Notes under the pieces: generated by a model
Seen by the model: only the letters and a program-made list of their open reading frames with translations
Told to the model about the DNA's origin: nothing
Databases searched by the model: none
Source of the DNA: Nostoc sp. HK-01
Lineage (GTDB): Bacteria; Cyanobacteriota; Cyanobacteriia; Cyanobacteriales; Nostocaceae
Direction of reading: 5' to 3'
Assembly (NCBI GenBank): GCA_003990705.1
Contig: AP018319.1
Coordinates: 310,001-374,000, forward strand
DNA length: 64,000 nucleotides
Shown here: positions 25,149 through 33,749 of the stretch, one piece after another
How the letters are laid out: every line of letters begins with the position of its first letter
How positions within the stretch are numbered: the first letter of the stretch is position 1
Made by a program: the position numbers and the translations under genes

Positions 25149-25543
25149 AATCACGGTAAGAATACATCCATCAGAATAGTTAAAGAATCAGAAAAATATT
25201 TGAGAATGAAGAAGAATTAAATTTCTAGCGCAGATTAAATCTGTTACCTATTCTGAATTCTGACTCACCTCGACTCCACTGGGCAACTACCTGGGTACTG
25301 AATTCTTACAAATCACGAGCTTTTTTGACATATCTTTAATGGTGGCATTGTTTGCTGTAGTGCTTGAGCTTGCCTAACTTGTTCCTAATAAGTATTTTTC
25401 GATAGTCCAACTCTTGCCAAAATTAATAAAAAATTTGATTAAACTTTGCAGCTAATAAATGGTTAAGACTTTGAAAGTAATTATGAAACAGCGTGTAGTT
25501 TAATCAGTCGATTCAAACATCAAGCTGAAGGCATTTTCCGACA
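25149..25543. other. Intergenic, no gene seen
   Basis: About 395 bases, A/T-rich. The only recognisable content is a copy of the CTGGGTACTGAATTCTTAC phrase at about 25290-25309 shared with 23880-23900. The promoter of the WD40 remnant is presumably near the 3' end. Confidence 0.5.
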
Positions 25544-25934
25544 ATGACTCTCAACCGTATTTTGTGGAATTCCCTGATAGCACCGACAGTAATAACTATT
25601 GCTATTTCCGGTTGTACTCAAAAGACTCCTAATACTCAGGATTTAATTGCTCAGTCTTCAAAAAATACTCAGTTATTCCGTACTTTCACAACGCAGTCTG
25701 ATTCAGGTTATTCGGTGGCTTATTCTCCAGAAATATCTGGGGTAAACAACCCTAATGGAGTAATTCTTGCGAGCGAGTGCTGGTGCAAAAAGTATCACTA
25801 ATGGTAAAGAAATTAGCACTTTTACAGCACACAAACAACAAGTTTGGTCGGTTGCTTTCAATCCTGACGGTAAAACACTTGCGAGTGCTGGGCAGGATGG
25901 TATTATTAAAATTTGGCGTGTATCTTTACAATAA
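25544..25934 (+). pseudogene. WD40-repeat lipoprotein remnant
   Basis: The frame begins like a lipoprotein (TVITIAISGCTQKTPN) and runs 85 codons to a stop at 25801. Shifting frame near 25775 continues ASAGAKSITNGKEISTF, then HKQQVWSVAFNPDGKTLASA and GQDGIIKIWRVSLQ, a canonical final WD40 repeat. One repeat's worth of sequence is left, where an intact protein would have several, so a large internal deletion plus a frameshift made this. The intact WD40 gene at 40101-41180 is related in type but not the direct parent. Confidence 0.8.
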
Positions 25935-26049
25935 ATCTACGGGCGAAACTTAATCATTTTCACAACCAACACCAATCCGCCAAATTAAGCGCAACAGGGC
26001 AAATAGCGCCCGAACGGATTTGAAGATTGGGGAAAGTTTCAAATTCTAT

Positions 26050-26517
26050 TTATTGTAAAGGTTTCGATGCTTGCTTGGCGTATTCTTCTATCAAAGAAGC
26101 ATAATCTTCATAAGTAGGTAGAGTCTCAAAGCTATGAAACGCAGAAGTTATGGCCCATGTTAGCTTTTCTCTTGTCCAAGTTTCGATGAACGGCTTGAAC
26201 CATGACACATCATCCAGCATCGTCACTCGCAGATTAACGAACTCATCCATTCCTTCCGGCCGAGTAAACATCCAACTCATGCAGTGTGGGCAGAAGTAGT
26301 GGCGAGTCGTGCCATGTAAGCCGCCAATAGTTGGTTGACCCTTCAGTACTGAAAAGCCAATGCTTGGGATCGCAACGCTCAAAGAAAAAGCACTGGCGCT
26401 CATTCGCTGGCAACCTGTACAGTGGCAAGCCATTGTCAGCAGAGGTGGGGCATTCACCTGAAGCCGTATCTGTCCGCAACGGCATCCACCTTCCCAAGGT
26501 AAATTCCAGTTGTTCAT
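26050..26517 (-). CDS. GFA family protein (glutathione-dependent formaldehyde-activating enzyme-like)
   Basis: A 155-residue zinc-binding protein of the GFA/CENP-V fold. The zinc ligands are visible: GGCRCGQIR (about residues 10-18), MACHCTGCQR (29-38) and YFCPHCMSW (74-82). Family members are believed to bind glutathione adducts such as S-hydroxymethylglutathione; many are simply annotated by fold. Length is as expected. It is flanked on the left by low-complexity DNA and on the right by a relic of the IS427-like end at 26551-26567. Confidence 0.88.
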   Translation of the reverse strand: MNNWNLPWEGGCRCGQIRLQVNAPPLLTMACHCTGCQRMSASAFSLSVAIPSIGFSVLKGQPTIGGLHGTTRHYFCPHCMSWMFTRPEGMDEFVNLRVTMLDDVSWFKPFIETWTREKLTWAITSAFHSFETLPTYEDYASLIEEYAKQASKPLQ

Positions 26518-26540
26518 GACGTGCTACTCCGTTGTTTCTT

Positions 26541-26567
26541 TAGCTATAGCTTTAAAACACGCCCTAG
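26541..26567. repeat. Solo end of an IS427-like element
   Basis: The text TAGCTATAGC, TTTAAAACACGCCCTAG resembles the right end of the element at 15086-16032 (GGCTATAGTTTTAGTTTTAA and so on, ending ACACCCTAG). No transposase or matching left end is nearby, so this is a relic of a separate insertion. Confidence 0.6.
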
Positions 26568-26837
26568 CGCAACAGGCACTGCAACCGACACGGTAATTGT
26601 ATTCAGTCTCTAACAAAAACTTGAAATGCCTGGGAAGAGGTGTTCAAAAGCACAAACCTTAAAGATAACTAAAAAATTGGTGTTGCTAGATACACCTGAT
26701 ATAGATGATGATACCATGCTGAAGGAGCAATAGAAGCCGCAGTCTTTCTTCAACAGAGCAGCTAAATTTCTTTGCCCTAATTTAGAGCGATTGTCCAAGG
26801 TTTTTTAGCTCATGGACAACCATCAGGAGAAATCCGA

Positions 26838-27575
26838 ATGAACTACGACATCAAAGACAAAACCATTTTGGTGACGGGCGCAAATCGCGGCATCGGCAAG
26901 GCGATAGTTGAGTCGTTTATTGAACACGGAGCCAGCAAAGTCTATGCGGCTGTTCGCCAACTCAATAGTGTCTCCTCATTGGTTGAACAATACGGTGAGA
27001 GGGTAGTACCAATTCAGCTTGATTTAGGTGATCCCCAATCTATTTTTGCGGCGGCTCAAACTGCCCCAGATGTGCAAATAGTGATCAATAATGCAGGAGT
27101 CTTTCAAGCTGGAACTCCCTTAGCTGAAAATGCGATCGCATCTCTTGAATTTCAGATGAACATCAATGTGTATGGATTGATCTACATGGCGCAGGCGTTT
27201 GCCCCAGTACTCAAAGCCAATGGAGGAGGTGTCTTTGCCCAAATCAATTCTGTTGCTTCGCTCAAGGGTTTCCCCGACTCTGCTACTTACTGTGCCTCAA
27301 AAGCTGCGGCCTATTCAATCACTCAGGCATTACGAGAACTGTTGAGTGAACAGGACACGCTTGTGCTAAGTGTTCACCCTGGCCCGATTGCCACGGATAT
27401 GAGTGATGCAGCAGGAATGGGTGAGGTTGCACAGCCACCTGCACTTGTGGCAGATGGAATAATAGAAGCTCTTAAAACTGGGGATTTTCACGTCTTTCCT
27501 GACTCAGTGGCTAAACAAATGGGCGATGCTTATAAAAGCTTTGCAGAAAATGTCGTCGAGGTATCATCAAATTAA
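26838..27575 (+). CDS. SDR family oxidoreductase
   Basis: A 245-residue classical short-chain dehydrogenase, complete. Motifs: [13 protein letters not shown] (about residues 11-23, NAD(P) binding), [10 protein letters not shown] with Arg after the second strand (suggesting NADP), NNAG (about 86-89), the catalytic Ser in INSVASLKG and Tyr/Lys in YCASKAA, then PGPIATDM. The substrate is not determinable. AGGAGAAATCCG precedes ATG 26838 with good spacing. It is unlike the partial SDR at 1-746 and the fragment at 16551-16815. Confidence 0.93.
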   Translation: MNYDIKDKTILVTGANRGIGKAIVESFIEHGASKVYAAVRQLNSVSSLVEQYGERVVPIQLDLGDPQSIFAAAQTAPDVQIVINNAGVFQAGTPLAENAIASLEFQMNINVYGLIYMAQAFAPVLKANGGGVFAQINSVASLKGFPDSATYCASKAAAYSITQALRELLSEQDTLVLSVHPGPIATDMSDAAGMGEVAQPPALVADGIIEALKTGDFHVFPDSVAKQMGDAYKSFAENVVEVSSN

Positions 27576-27871
27576 CTACATTGCCTGCCGGATAATACTC
27601 TAGACAAGAGTATCTCAGTCTTAAACAGCGACCCAAGGAGTGCGGTAATTTTTGAGCTTCTACTTTGTCCAGTGCCGAAAATACTAAATAAACAAGGATT
27701 TTAGTTTGACAAACGTATCATTCAATTTTCATTATTTGTTATGTTTATGAGCGTTTTAACATTCCAATAAACGCACAAGTTACTGCATCAACCCGTAGCG
27801 ATCACCCCAAACCCAAAACTACGCCATCCACTCCCCCCATCGGGCGCATCTGTAATCAATAGGAAAACTTT

Positions 27872-28147
27872 ATGTCCTGCCAACATCTCAATGAATTGAC
27901 TTTGGAAAACTTGATTCACAAAGCTAACTATCCTGTATTTCAATGTCAGGAGTGTATTTTACTTAATGATCGCTGGGTACATCTGCGTATTTGCCAGACC
28001 TGCGGCAAGATGTTGTGCTGCGACTCTTCCAAAAATCAACACGCTCGTCGTCATTATGAAAATAGTGGACATCCGGTTATTAGTTCAGCCGAACTTGGAG
28101 AAGAATGGCTGTGGTGTTTCGTGGATGAGCAACAGAAGAATTATTGA
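27872..28147 (+). CDS. UBP-type zinc finger protein
   Basis: A 91-residue protein consisting of one UBP (ZnF_UBP) zinc finger. Ligands: CQHL at residues 3-6, CQECILL (about 29-35), CQTCGKMLCCDSS (about 46-58) and HARRHYENSGHPV with its His pair. The motif W-x-HLRIC-x-x-CG-x-x-x-CCDSS is typical of bacterial stand-alone members, which are often found near oxidoreductases. The role in bacteria is unknown; eukaryotic relatives bind the ubiquitin C-terminus. Start ATG 27872. Bases 27826-27850 just upstream vaguely recall the end of the CyRepA1 gene. Confidence 0.9.
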   Translation: MSCQHLNELTLENLIHKANYPVFQCQECILLNDRWVHLRICQTCGKMLCCDSSKNQHARRHYENSGHPVISSAELGEEWLWCFVDEQQKNY

Positions 28148-28179
28148 TCAGTCCTACCGTAAGCAGACAGGTCAAAACT

Positions 28180-28395
28180 CCACAACTCACACCATACATT
28201 CCACCTCATCGAGAGCCTCAGCCACCAACTGCCCAAATATTTGCGGTTGTGCCTCCTCAAACGCCACAAAATCAATTCGTAAGTCGCAGTTCGCAATTGA
28301 GGGTTGATTTGCCAATTCATCCCTTAACCACTTCTTAACAATCTTGTTCCGCTCATCATCAGCGTCAAGTTCTACCTTTAAGCAAAAATTAAATC
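28180..28395 (-). pseudogene. CyRepA1-type replicase relic, fragment 3
   Basis: Read on the minus strand: KVELDADDERNKIVKKWLRDEL corresponds to KFVPADDGRNVIFKQWLNREL of the gene at 50766-52814, followed by a short (CGCAATT)-type repeat and then VAFEEAQPQIFGQLVAEA, which matches the last part (VAFEEAQPTMFGQLVAAA). The section between is deleted. Open frames on the + strand here are shadows. Confidence 0.85.
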
Positions 28396-29133
28396 TTTCT
28401 TAGGGGAGATATTAATGTTGGCATTGGATACTCAGTGATGCTTATAACGCGAATGTGATTCATTTCACCGTATTCTGGCTGCGTAGTTTTTTACTTATAA
28501 GCCTGAAGTCGAACCCTGCGTTACTTAATTTTCCATGTATCCAATCTTCAGGAGCATCTACTCTATGGAAGTGCTGCGGCTAGGCATACCATTTGTTAGA
28601 CAGTTTTTGCTGACAATTTTATTAACCTCTATCTTCATTTTTTGCAGTCCATTACAAAAAGCCTGGGCTTACAATCCACCTGTTGGATTCAATGGCAGTA
28701 CTACTGTGGCTGATATTAGCCAGCCAAGAGGTCACGGCACAATGGGACTAAAAGCAATAGATGTTTTACGTGGCGATGGATTTAGTACAATAGCTAACTT
28801 TTTTAACGCCTATCGCCAGGAAATTCTCAATGGCGAATTGCAACCTGATACCTTTGGCACACCCTTTGCTGTTTCTGTACCAGGAATATACACAACTCCG
28901 CCATTACCTGGTAGTAGCTTTAGCCATTTCTATAATCCAGCTACAGGGAAAGGTCTGGTACTAGATTTTGGTAAGTACAATTTCGCTGTGGATGCCGCTC
29001 AGTTTGTTTCTCTGGGTTCTTGGGAATTATATACTCTGACGGGGCCACAACCAGGTTCAAATGATATGGCTGACTGGTCTTATGCTCAAGCAGTAGATGA
29101 AATGCGAAAAGGAAATACGGCTAAAGCTGTAAC

Positions 29134-29208
29134 GGGAGCAACGCGATTTTCTGAACTCTGACAAAAATAAGTGACAATGCTCCATCCTAAAGCCAGGCGA
29201 TCGCTAAA
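29134..29208. repeat. Left 75-bp terminal inverted repeat of ISKra4-like element
   Basis: Begins GGGAGCAACGCGATTTTCTG and ends GCGATCGCTAAA. Inverted, it matches 30882-30956 with a single mismatch (A for G within AAAAATAAG). Two stop codons for the split phospholipase frame fall inside. Confidence 0.92.
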
Positions 29209-29335
29209 CTGAAAGTTCAGTAAATTAGTCAAATTGATACTAGTTAGATAGCTAAATATCTTAGTAATACTGAGATAAATCTATTTTTATGGTTGTTTAG
29301 TTCTGTGATGGGGATAAAAAAGTGTAGGATGCCCT

Positions 29336-30851
29336 TTGAGTAATAGTTTTGATGTTGAATATCAAAACAGGGAATGCCTACACTTCATGAACGAAAAAAT
29401 CTATTCAAGCTTAGATTTAAGCAAATCATTGTCAGACTTTAAAGAAAAAGTTACGAAACTTTTAGAAATTAAAAATCTGAGTGAATGGACGGCTCAGACT
29501 TTTAAAGCATTAGAAGAAGAAATTAGAAATACGGCATTAACTTTGGCAGGAGAATGTATAGCGGTTTTATTAAACAAACTATCTCAATCTCAAGAGGCTC
29601 TAGATATAGCAAGCAGTCAAATCAAAAGTTTATCAAATCAAAAGATTAGAAAACATGGTAATTATACTAGGCAAATATTAACAGTTGGTCATGTTAAAAT
29701 AACTCTTTCATTACCATATATGGTTGAAGATAAAAAACAATCACATCAAAAAGGTAAATATTTAAAGTTAGGATTCTGCCCATTTCTAAAATGGTTAGGA
29801 ATAGAAGAAGGACTAACACCCCATGTTTGGGCAACAATTACAAAATATGGAGCAATCGCTGGTTCGTTTGAAGCTGCACGCACAATCTTAACAGATTGGG
29901 GAGTAAAAATTAGCTTGAAACGAATAGAACGTCTCACATACTATTTTGGTAAAATTGGGATAAACTTACGTCAGTCTAAATTAAAAAGTTTAGAGATAGG
30001 TAATTTACCTACAAGTGATGTTCTCAAAGACCAGCGCGTTGTCATTACTGTAGATGGCGGGAGAACAAGAATTCGGATTAATAAAAAAGGTAGACGGAAG
30101 CTCAAGACTAATCGCCTAGGCTTTACTGGAGAATGGGTTGAACCAAAATTATTAACTATTTATACAGTGGATGAGCATGGTAAAAAAATTAGGGCATCAT
30201 CTCTACCCATTACCAATGATGGCACATATTTAGGTTATGAAGAATTTCTCAGAATTCTAGAAATGTATCTAGTCAATTTGGGTATAAGCCAAGCTAAACA
30301 GGTTTTATTTGTTGCTGATGGGGCTGAGTGGATTTGGAAACATATTCCGCCTTTATTACAGAAAGTAAAATGCCCAACTGCTACTTATAAGTTATTAGAT
30401 TTTTATCACGCTGCTTCTCATTTACAAGACTTTGCTGATGCAGCTTTTTCTTGTGATGATGAGCGTCAATCTTGGTTTAAAAAAGCTCGAAAAACTTTAA
30501 AGAAAGGTCAAGCTCTCAATTTAATGAGAAATATGGATGAATTTATTTCAACAGCAACTGGTGAGCGTTGTAAAATTTTGGTGCGAGAGCGTAATTACAT
30601 TCTCAAAGCTTATCGCAGGCGACTATTAAATTATCACGCTTGTCGCCCTCAATCAGCTACCCCTTGGTAGCGGTGCAGTTGAAAGTTTAATTCGTCAAGC
30701 TGTTAACTTACGCATGAAAGGGAACAGCAAATTTTGGCTTCCAGATAATGCAGAGATTATGTTACATCTGCGATGTCAATGGATAGCTGGCAGGTGGGAC
30801 AATTTTTGTAATTCTATTTTTAGCTCTTTCCTTAATCCTCGCAGTGCCTGA
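29336..30851 (+). pseudogene. ISKra4-family transposase, frameshifted near its end
   Basis: The main frame runs 444 codons to a stop at 30670. It shows family traits: ALTLAGECIAVLLNKL near the N-terminus, YLKLGFCPFLKWLGIEEG, the first Asp in VVITVDGGRTRIR, the second in LFVADGAEWIW, then LLDFYHAASHLQ. After LLNYHACRPQSATPW the frame ends; in another frame the expected tail follows at once (LPLGSGAVESLIRQAVNLRM, with the catalytic Glu, and CQWIAGRWDNF) to a stop at 30851. One inserted or lost base near 30655-30665 explains this. The start at 29336 is TTG; ATG at 29387 (MNEKIYSS) is an alternative. Confidence 0.87.
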
Positions 30852-30881
30852 ACATTTTATACCTTTTATTTAAATTTATGT

Positions 30882-30956
30882 TTTAGCGATCGCCTGGCTT
30901 TAGGATGGAGCATTGTCACTTGTTTTTGTCAGAGTTCAGAAAATCGCGTTGCTCCC
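30882..30956. repeat. Right 75-bp terminal inverted repeat of ISKra4-like element
   Basis: TTTAGCGATCGCCTGGCTTT to AATCGCGTTGCTCCC, the inverted partner of 29134-29208. It also contains a HIP1 octamer (GCGATCGC), as does the left end. Confidence 0.92.
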
Positions 30957-31812
30957 AGCTGTAACCTGGATGGGTTGGGTGTTGCATTATGTTCAAGATG
31001 TAACTGTTCCTCAACACGCCACAGACGAAGGAGCGCAGAAACCAGGTTCCATGCACACTGAATATGAAGATGCTGTTGATACTTATCTCAACAGTTTGCC
31101 TCATGCAACTCAAGGTGGAATTTATCGCAATGATTGGCGACCTGGGCAGTATATTGAAGAAGCAGCCCGACTTTCTACACCCCTTTTATCCCTAGCTAAA
31201 AACTCAACAACCTTTTATATTTCTGCTCAACAAATGGTGCCATTAGCAGAACAGTTAGGAGCAGGTTTGTTAAAGCGATTTTATGATCTGTGGCAGAGTG
31301 AAAATTTTAGTGTAGTCATTTTAACGATTGAGCGGGTGAAGGCGATCAACACAAGTTGGGTTTGGTATTACGTAGATTATCCAGATCAGGCGGACTTCTA
31401 TCCGAACATTACGATTGGTAATAGCACACTTGGCAGTAAAGCTTATGGTGGGTCTTCCATTGATGGAGGAGATGACGTGTATCCTAACAAATTACTGCCG
31501 TTTAGTTGGGTGTTTCCCAAGTGGATCAATAATCGGATCGCAACTGTTCCATTCGATATCAAAATCTATGATGAAGATGGTGTGACTCAGGATGACTATG
31601 TGGATATTTCACCTAGCTCGTCTCGCCGCAATTTACTAATTAACTATAATGCTAACGGTCAGATTACAGGAGATGTTTCTGTATCTGGTACAGGAACTAA
31701 AACCAGCTTTAATGTCACAGGCGACAATACAAACACACGGGCGCAGGTGTGGATGAATCTGCAACGCTTTCCTTCTCTGTGAATTTTGACTTGGTTACAG
31801 TAGGTAAGACTT

Positions 31813-32067
31813 ATGAATTTTGCAAATTTTCGCTCCTTAAGCAATGGACTGTTTGTGTCTTTATGGCGGTCTCAAATTCGAGAGTACACCTTTTTAATAC
31901 TGATAGTTGCAGGTTTTATTCTGGCGTTGGCAGGTTTTTTACTCCAGCCGGAACCCGTCAGTCGTCACTTGGTAGGTGATGGCATTTTTGGGCGGATGAT
32001 GAGCCGGATGTATGACTTAGTGAAAGATACTCTGTACGCCGATCATCACATTAATTTCAAACACTGA
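31813..32067 (+). CDS. Small single-span membrane protein
   Basis: An 84-residue protein with one membrane segment (about residues 25-44, YTFLILIVAGFILALAGFLL) between a Ser/Arg-containing N-terminus and a C-terminal region (HLVGDGIFGRMMSRMYDLVK). Starts 30 bases after the phospholipase-like gene and probably shared its transcript. Unknown function. Confidence 0.5.
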   Translation: MNFANFRSLSNGLFVSLWRSQIREYTFLILIVAGFILALAGFLLQPEPVSRHLVGDGIFGRMMSRMYDLVKDTLYADHHINFKH

Positions 32068-32224
32068 AAATATTGATTCATGAGGGTTCAAGGAAAAGCT
32101 CTGAACCCGCATAATTATTCGCAATCAGCATCACATAGACAAATATAAAATACCTATCCTTGAGAGATGCTCCCTGCCCTCTTTGGTAAGGTTGTAAAAT
32201 ATCTAAACAGTCGTGAATCATTGT

Positions 32225-32376
32225 CAGTCCAACCACAGCACCCAATCGGGAGCCACCGCCGCCAACTGCCCAAACATCGCAGGCTCCGATCAAATTTGTA
32301 AAAGTTGTTTCTTTACAGGCTCTTACCCCTTGGCCCCAACCGCCCCACCTACAACAACCGCAAATCAATTGCCCGT
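32225..32376 (-). pseudogene. CyRepA1-type replicase relic, fragment 4 (mosaic)
   Basis: Bases 32240-32283 (CACCCAATCGGGAGCCACCG and on) match the 3' end of the gene at 50766-52814; bases 32325-32370 (TTGGCCCCAACCGCCCCACC, then AACCGCAAATCAATTG) match 51316-51356 of the same gene. The two pieces are separated by unrelated sequence. The TnpB element at 32377 follows directly. The 32078-32224 stretch shows nothing I can name. Confidence 0.75.
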
Positions 32377-32412
32377 TGACACTCCCCGGCGTGAACGCAC
32401 GGGGATTCTTGG
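32377..32412 (-). ncRNA. 3' end of TnpB guide RNA (omega RNA) scaffold, element 1
   Basis: On the minus strand, just past the tnpB stop, the hairpin CCCCGTGCGTTCACGCCGGGG is followed by AGTGTCAA. This is the usual right-end hairpin of TnpB elements, whose transcript serves as the guide RNA scaffold; the bases after GTGTCAA (CGGGCAATTGATTTGCGG) would be the guide. The RNA's 5' end is likely within the tnpB 3' region and cannot be placed. Confidence 0.65.
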
Positions 32413-32414
32413 AT

Positions 32415-33605
32415 CTAAGACATAACTTGCTCATACAGGCTTTCACCAACAAGAGTAGAGGTTGCATCTCCCCGAGCGTTGCTTGCGTCTAGCGCAAAGG
32501 TTCCGGTATGCCCTACCGTACCCAATCCTCGACTAAGGATGATCCTGGCTGCGTTTTCATCCCTATCCATCGAACAACCACATTTACAAACGTGTGTCCT
32601 AGTGGATAGTGTTTTCTTCACAATTTCACCACAGTTAGAGCATTCTTGGCTTGTGTATTGCGGATTAACCGCAACCGTGACACGTTTAAATACTTTACCA
32701 AAATACTCAACCCAGACACGAAACTGATACCAAGATGCGTCATTAATAGACTTAGCTAAACAATGATTTTTCACCATATTTTTAATCCTCAAATCTTCGT
32801 AGGCTATCAAGTCGTTGGACTGAACTACGCACCGTGCTAATTTCACCGCATGGTCTTTACGTTGCCTACTTATTTTGAGGTGGCGATTACCTAAAAGCTG
32901 CCTAGCTTTACCCCGATTTTTTGAGCCTTTTACCTTTCTAGAAACACGGCGTTGTGAACGTTTGAGAACTTTCTCGCCTTTACGCAAAAATTTAGGGTTC
33001 TCAACTACCAACCCGTTAGAATCGGTGTAGTACTCTTTTAATCCAACATCTAAGCCCACTGTTTTACCAGTTGCTTCTATGTTTTCAGAACGGTTTGCAT
33101 CAACACAAAATTGAACATATACACCATCTGCACGTTTTACCAATCTCACCCGTTTGATTTGGTTGGGTTGGTAGAAATGCAAATCACGAGTCCCTTTGAG
33201 TTTTAGACGACCAATACCTTTTTTGTCAGTAAAGGTTATGGATTTGCGATTATCTGCAAGCTTCCATCCGGTAGATTTGTACTCAACCGAGCGACAATCT
33301 TTCTGGAATTGGGGAAAACCTTTCTTGCCAGAGATGCCCTTTTTACAGTTTTCATAAAACCTGGAGATCGATGACCACGCCCGTTCAGCACTAGCTTGAC
33401 GAGCCATTGAATTGAGTTCATTTGCGAAGGGGAAATTAGCCGCAAGTACAGCGCAATATTTCTGCAAGTCATTTTTACTCGTGCCTTGAACATCCATCCA
33501 TAGCCGAATACAGCTATTGCGGATGAATTTGGCGGTACGAATTGCATCATCTATTGCCGCTAATTGCGTTGATTTCCCATAAGCTTTGAATTCAAAAACT
33601 AGCAT
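32415..33605 (-). CDS. tnpB: RNA-guided endonuclease TnpB
   Basis: A 396-residue TnpB of ordinary length. The RuvC-like site is complete: Asp186 in GLDVGL, Glu270 in IAYEDLRI, and the DRDENAA motif (residues 347-353). The zinc ribbon is present, with CSNCG (322-326) and CKCGC (340-344). TnpB uses a guide RNA from the element's own right end to cut DNA next to a short target-adjacent motif, which helps transposons persist. ATG 33605 is preceded by GAGGAGGTGAAGCG, a strong ribosome binding site. Nothing suggests damage, so it may be active. Confidence 0.92.
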   Translation of the reverse strand: MLVFEFKAYGKSTQLAAIDDAIRTAKFIRNSCIRLWMDVQGTSKNDLQKYCAVLAANFPFANELNSMARQASAERAWSSISRFYENCKKGISGKKGFPQFQKDCRSVEYKSTGWKLADNRKSITFTDKKGIGRLKLKGTRDLHFYQPNQIKRVRLVKRADGVYVQFCVDANRSENIEATGKTVGLDVGLKEYYTDSNGLVVENPKFLRKGEKVLKRSQRRVSRKVKGSKNRGKARQLLGNRHLKISRQRKDHAVKLARCVVQSNDLIAYEDLRIKNMVKNHCLAKSINDASWYQFRVWVEYFGKVFKRVTVAVNPQYTSQECSNCGEIVKKTLSTRTHVCKCGCSMDRDENAARIILSRGLGTVGHTGTFALDASNARGDATSTLVGESLYEQVMS

Positions 33606-33749
33606 CGCTTCACCTCCTCTCTTATACTACAATGCTCGGTATAAGATTAATTGGAATACAATAAAAGTCGCCCTAGAAGTGCGAGGCTTTAGACCCAGTT
33701 TTTCGGTAACTTTTGAGTGATCGCTAAAAATAATTATCAATTGTACTAT

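Larger units (their letters stand above)
29134..30956 (+). mobile_element. ISKra4-like insertion sequence, 1823 bp
   Basis: Flanked by a perfect 9-bp direct repeat AGCTGTAAC (29125-29133 and 30957-30965), with 75-bp terminal inverted repeats differing at one position. The transposase belongs to the ISKra4 family and lies on the + strand, the same orientation as the interrupted gene. The inverted repeats are longer than I recall as usual for this family. The near-identity of the ends points to a recent insertion, though the transposase carries a frameshift. Confidence 0.92.
28535..31782 (+). pseudogene. Secreted zinc-dependent phospholipase C-like protein, split by an IS
   Basis: Joining 28535-29133 to 30966-31782 gives one frame of 471 codons, uninterrupted. 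The product has a signal peptide (QFLLTILLTSIFIFCSPL) and then a helical domain of the zinc-dependent phospholipase C / P1 nuclease type: GHGTMGLKAIDVLRG near the N-terminus, then TWMGWVLHYVQDVTVPQHAT and HTEYEDAVD, which supply the His, Asp and Glu metal ligands. The C-terminal 170 residues form a beta-rich domain (FYPNITIGNSTLGSK, FDIKIYDEDGVTQDDYVDIS, SGTGTKTSFNVTGDN) resembling a lipid- or surface-binding module. The insertion separates the N-terminal ligand region from the rest, so the enzyme is dead unless the element excises. Confidence 0.85.
32377..33700 (-). mobile_element. TnpB-only IS200/IS605-type element 1
   Basis: Carries tnpB but no TnpA transposase, so it would need help in trans. 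The right end is the GTGTCAA boundary at 32377. The left end is near 33665-33700, where GTCGCCCTAGAAGTGCGAGG forms an imperfect hairpin (AAAG...CTTT); the exact limit is not certain. Inserted next to a replicase relic. Confidence 0.7.
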
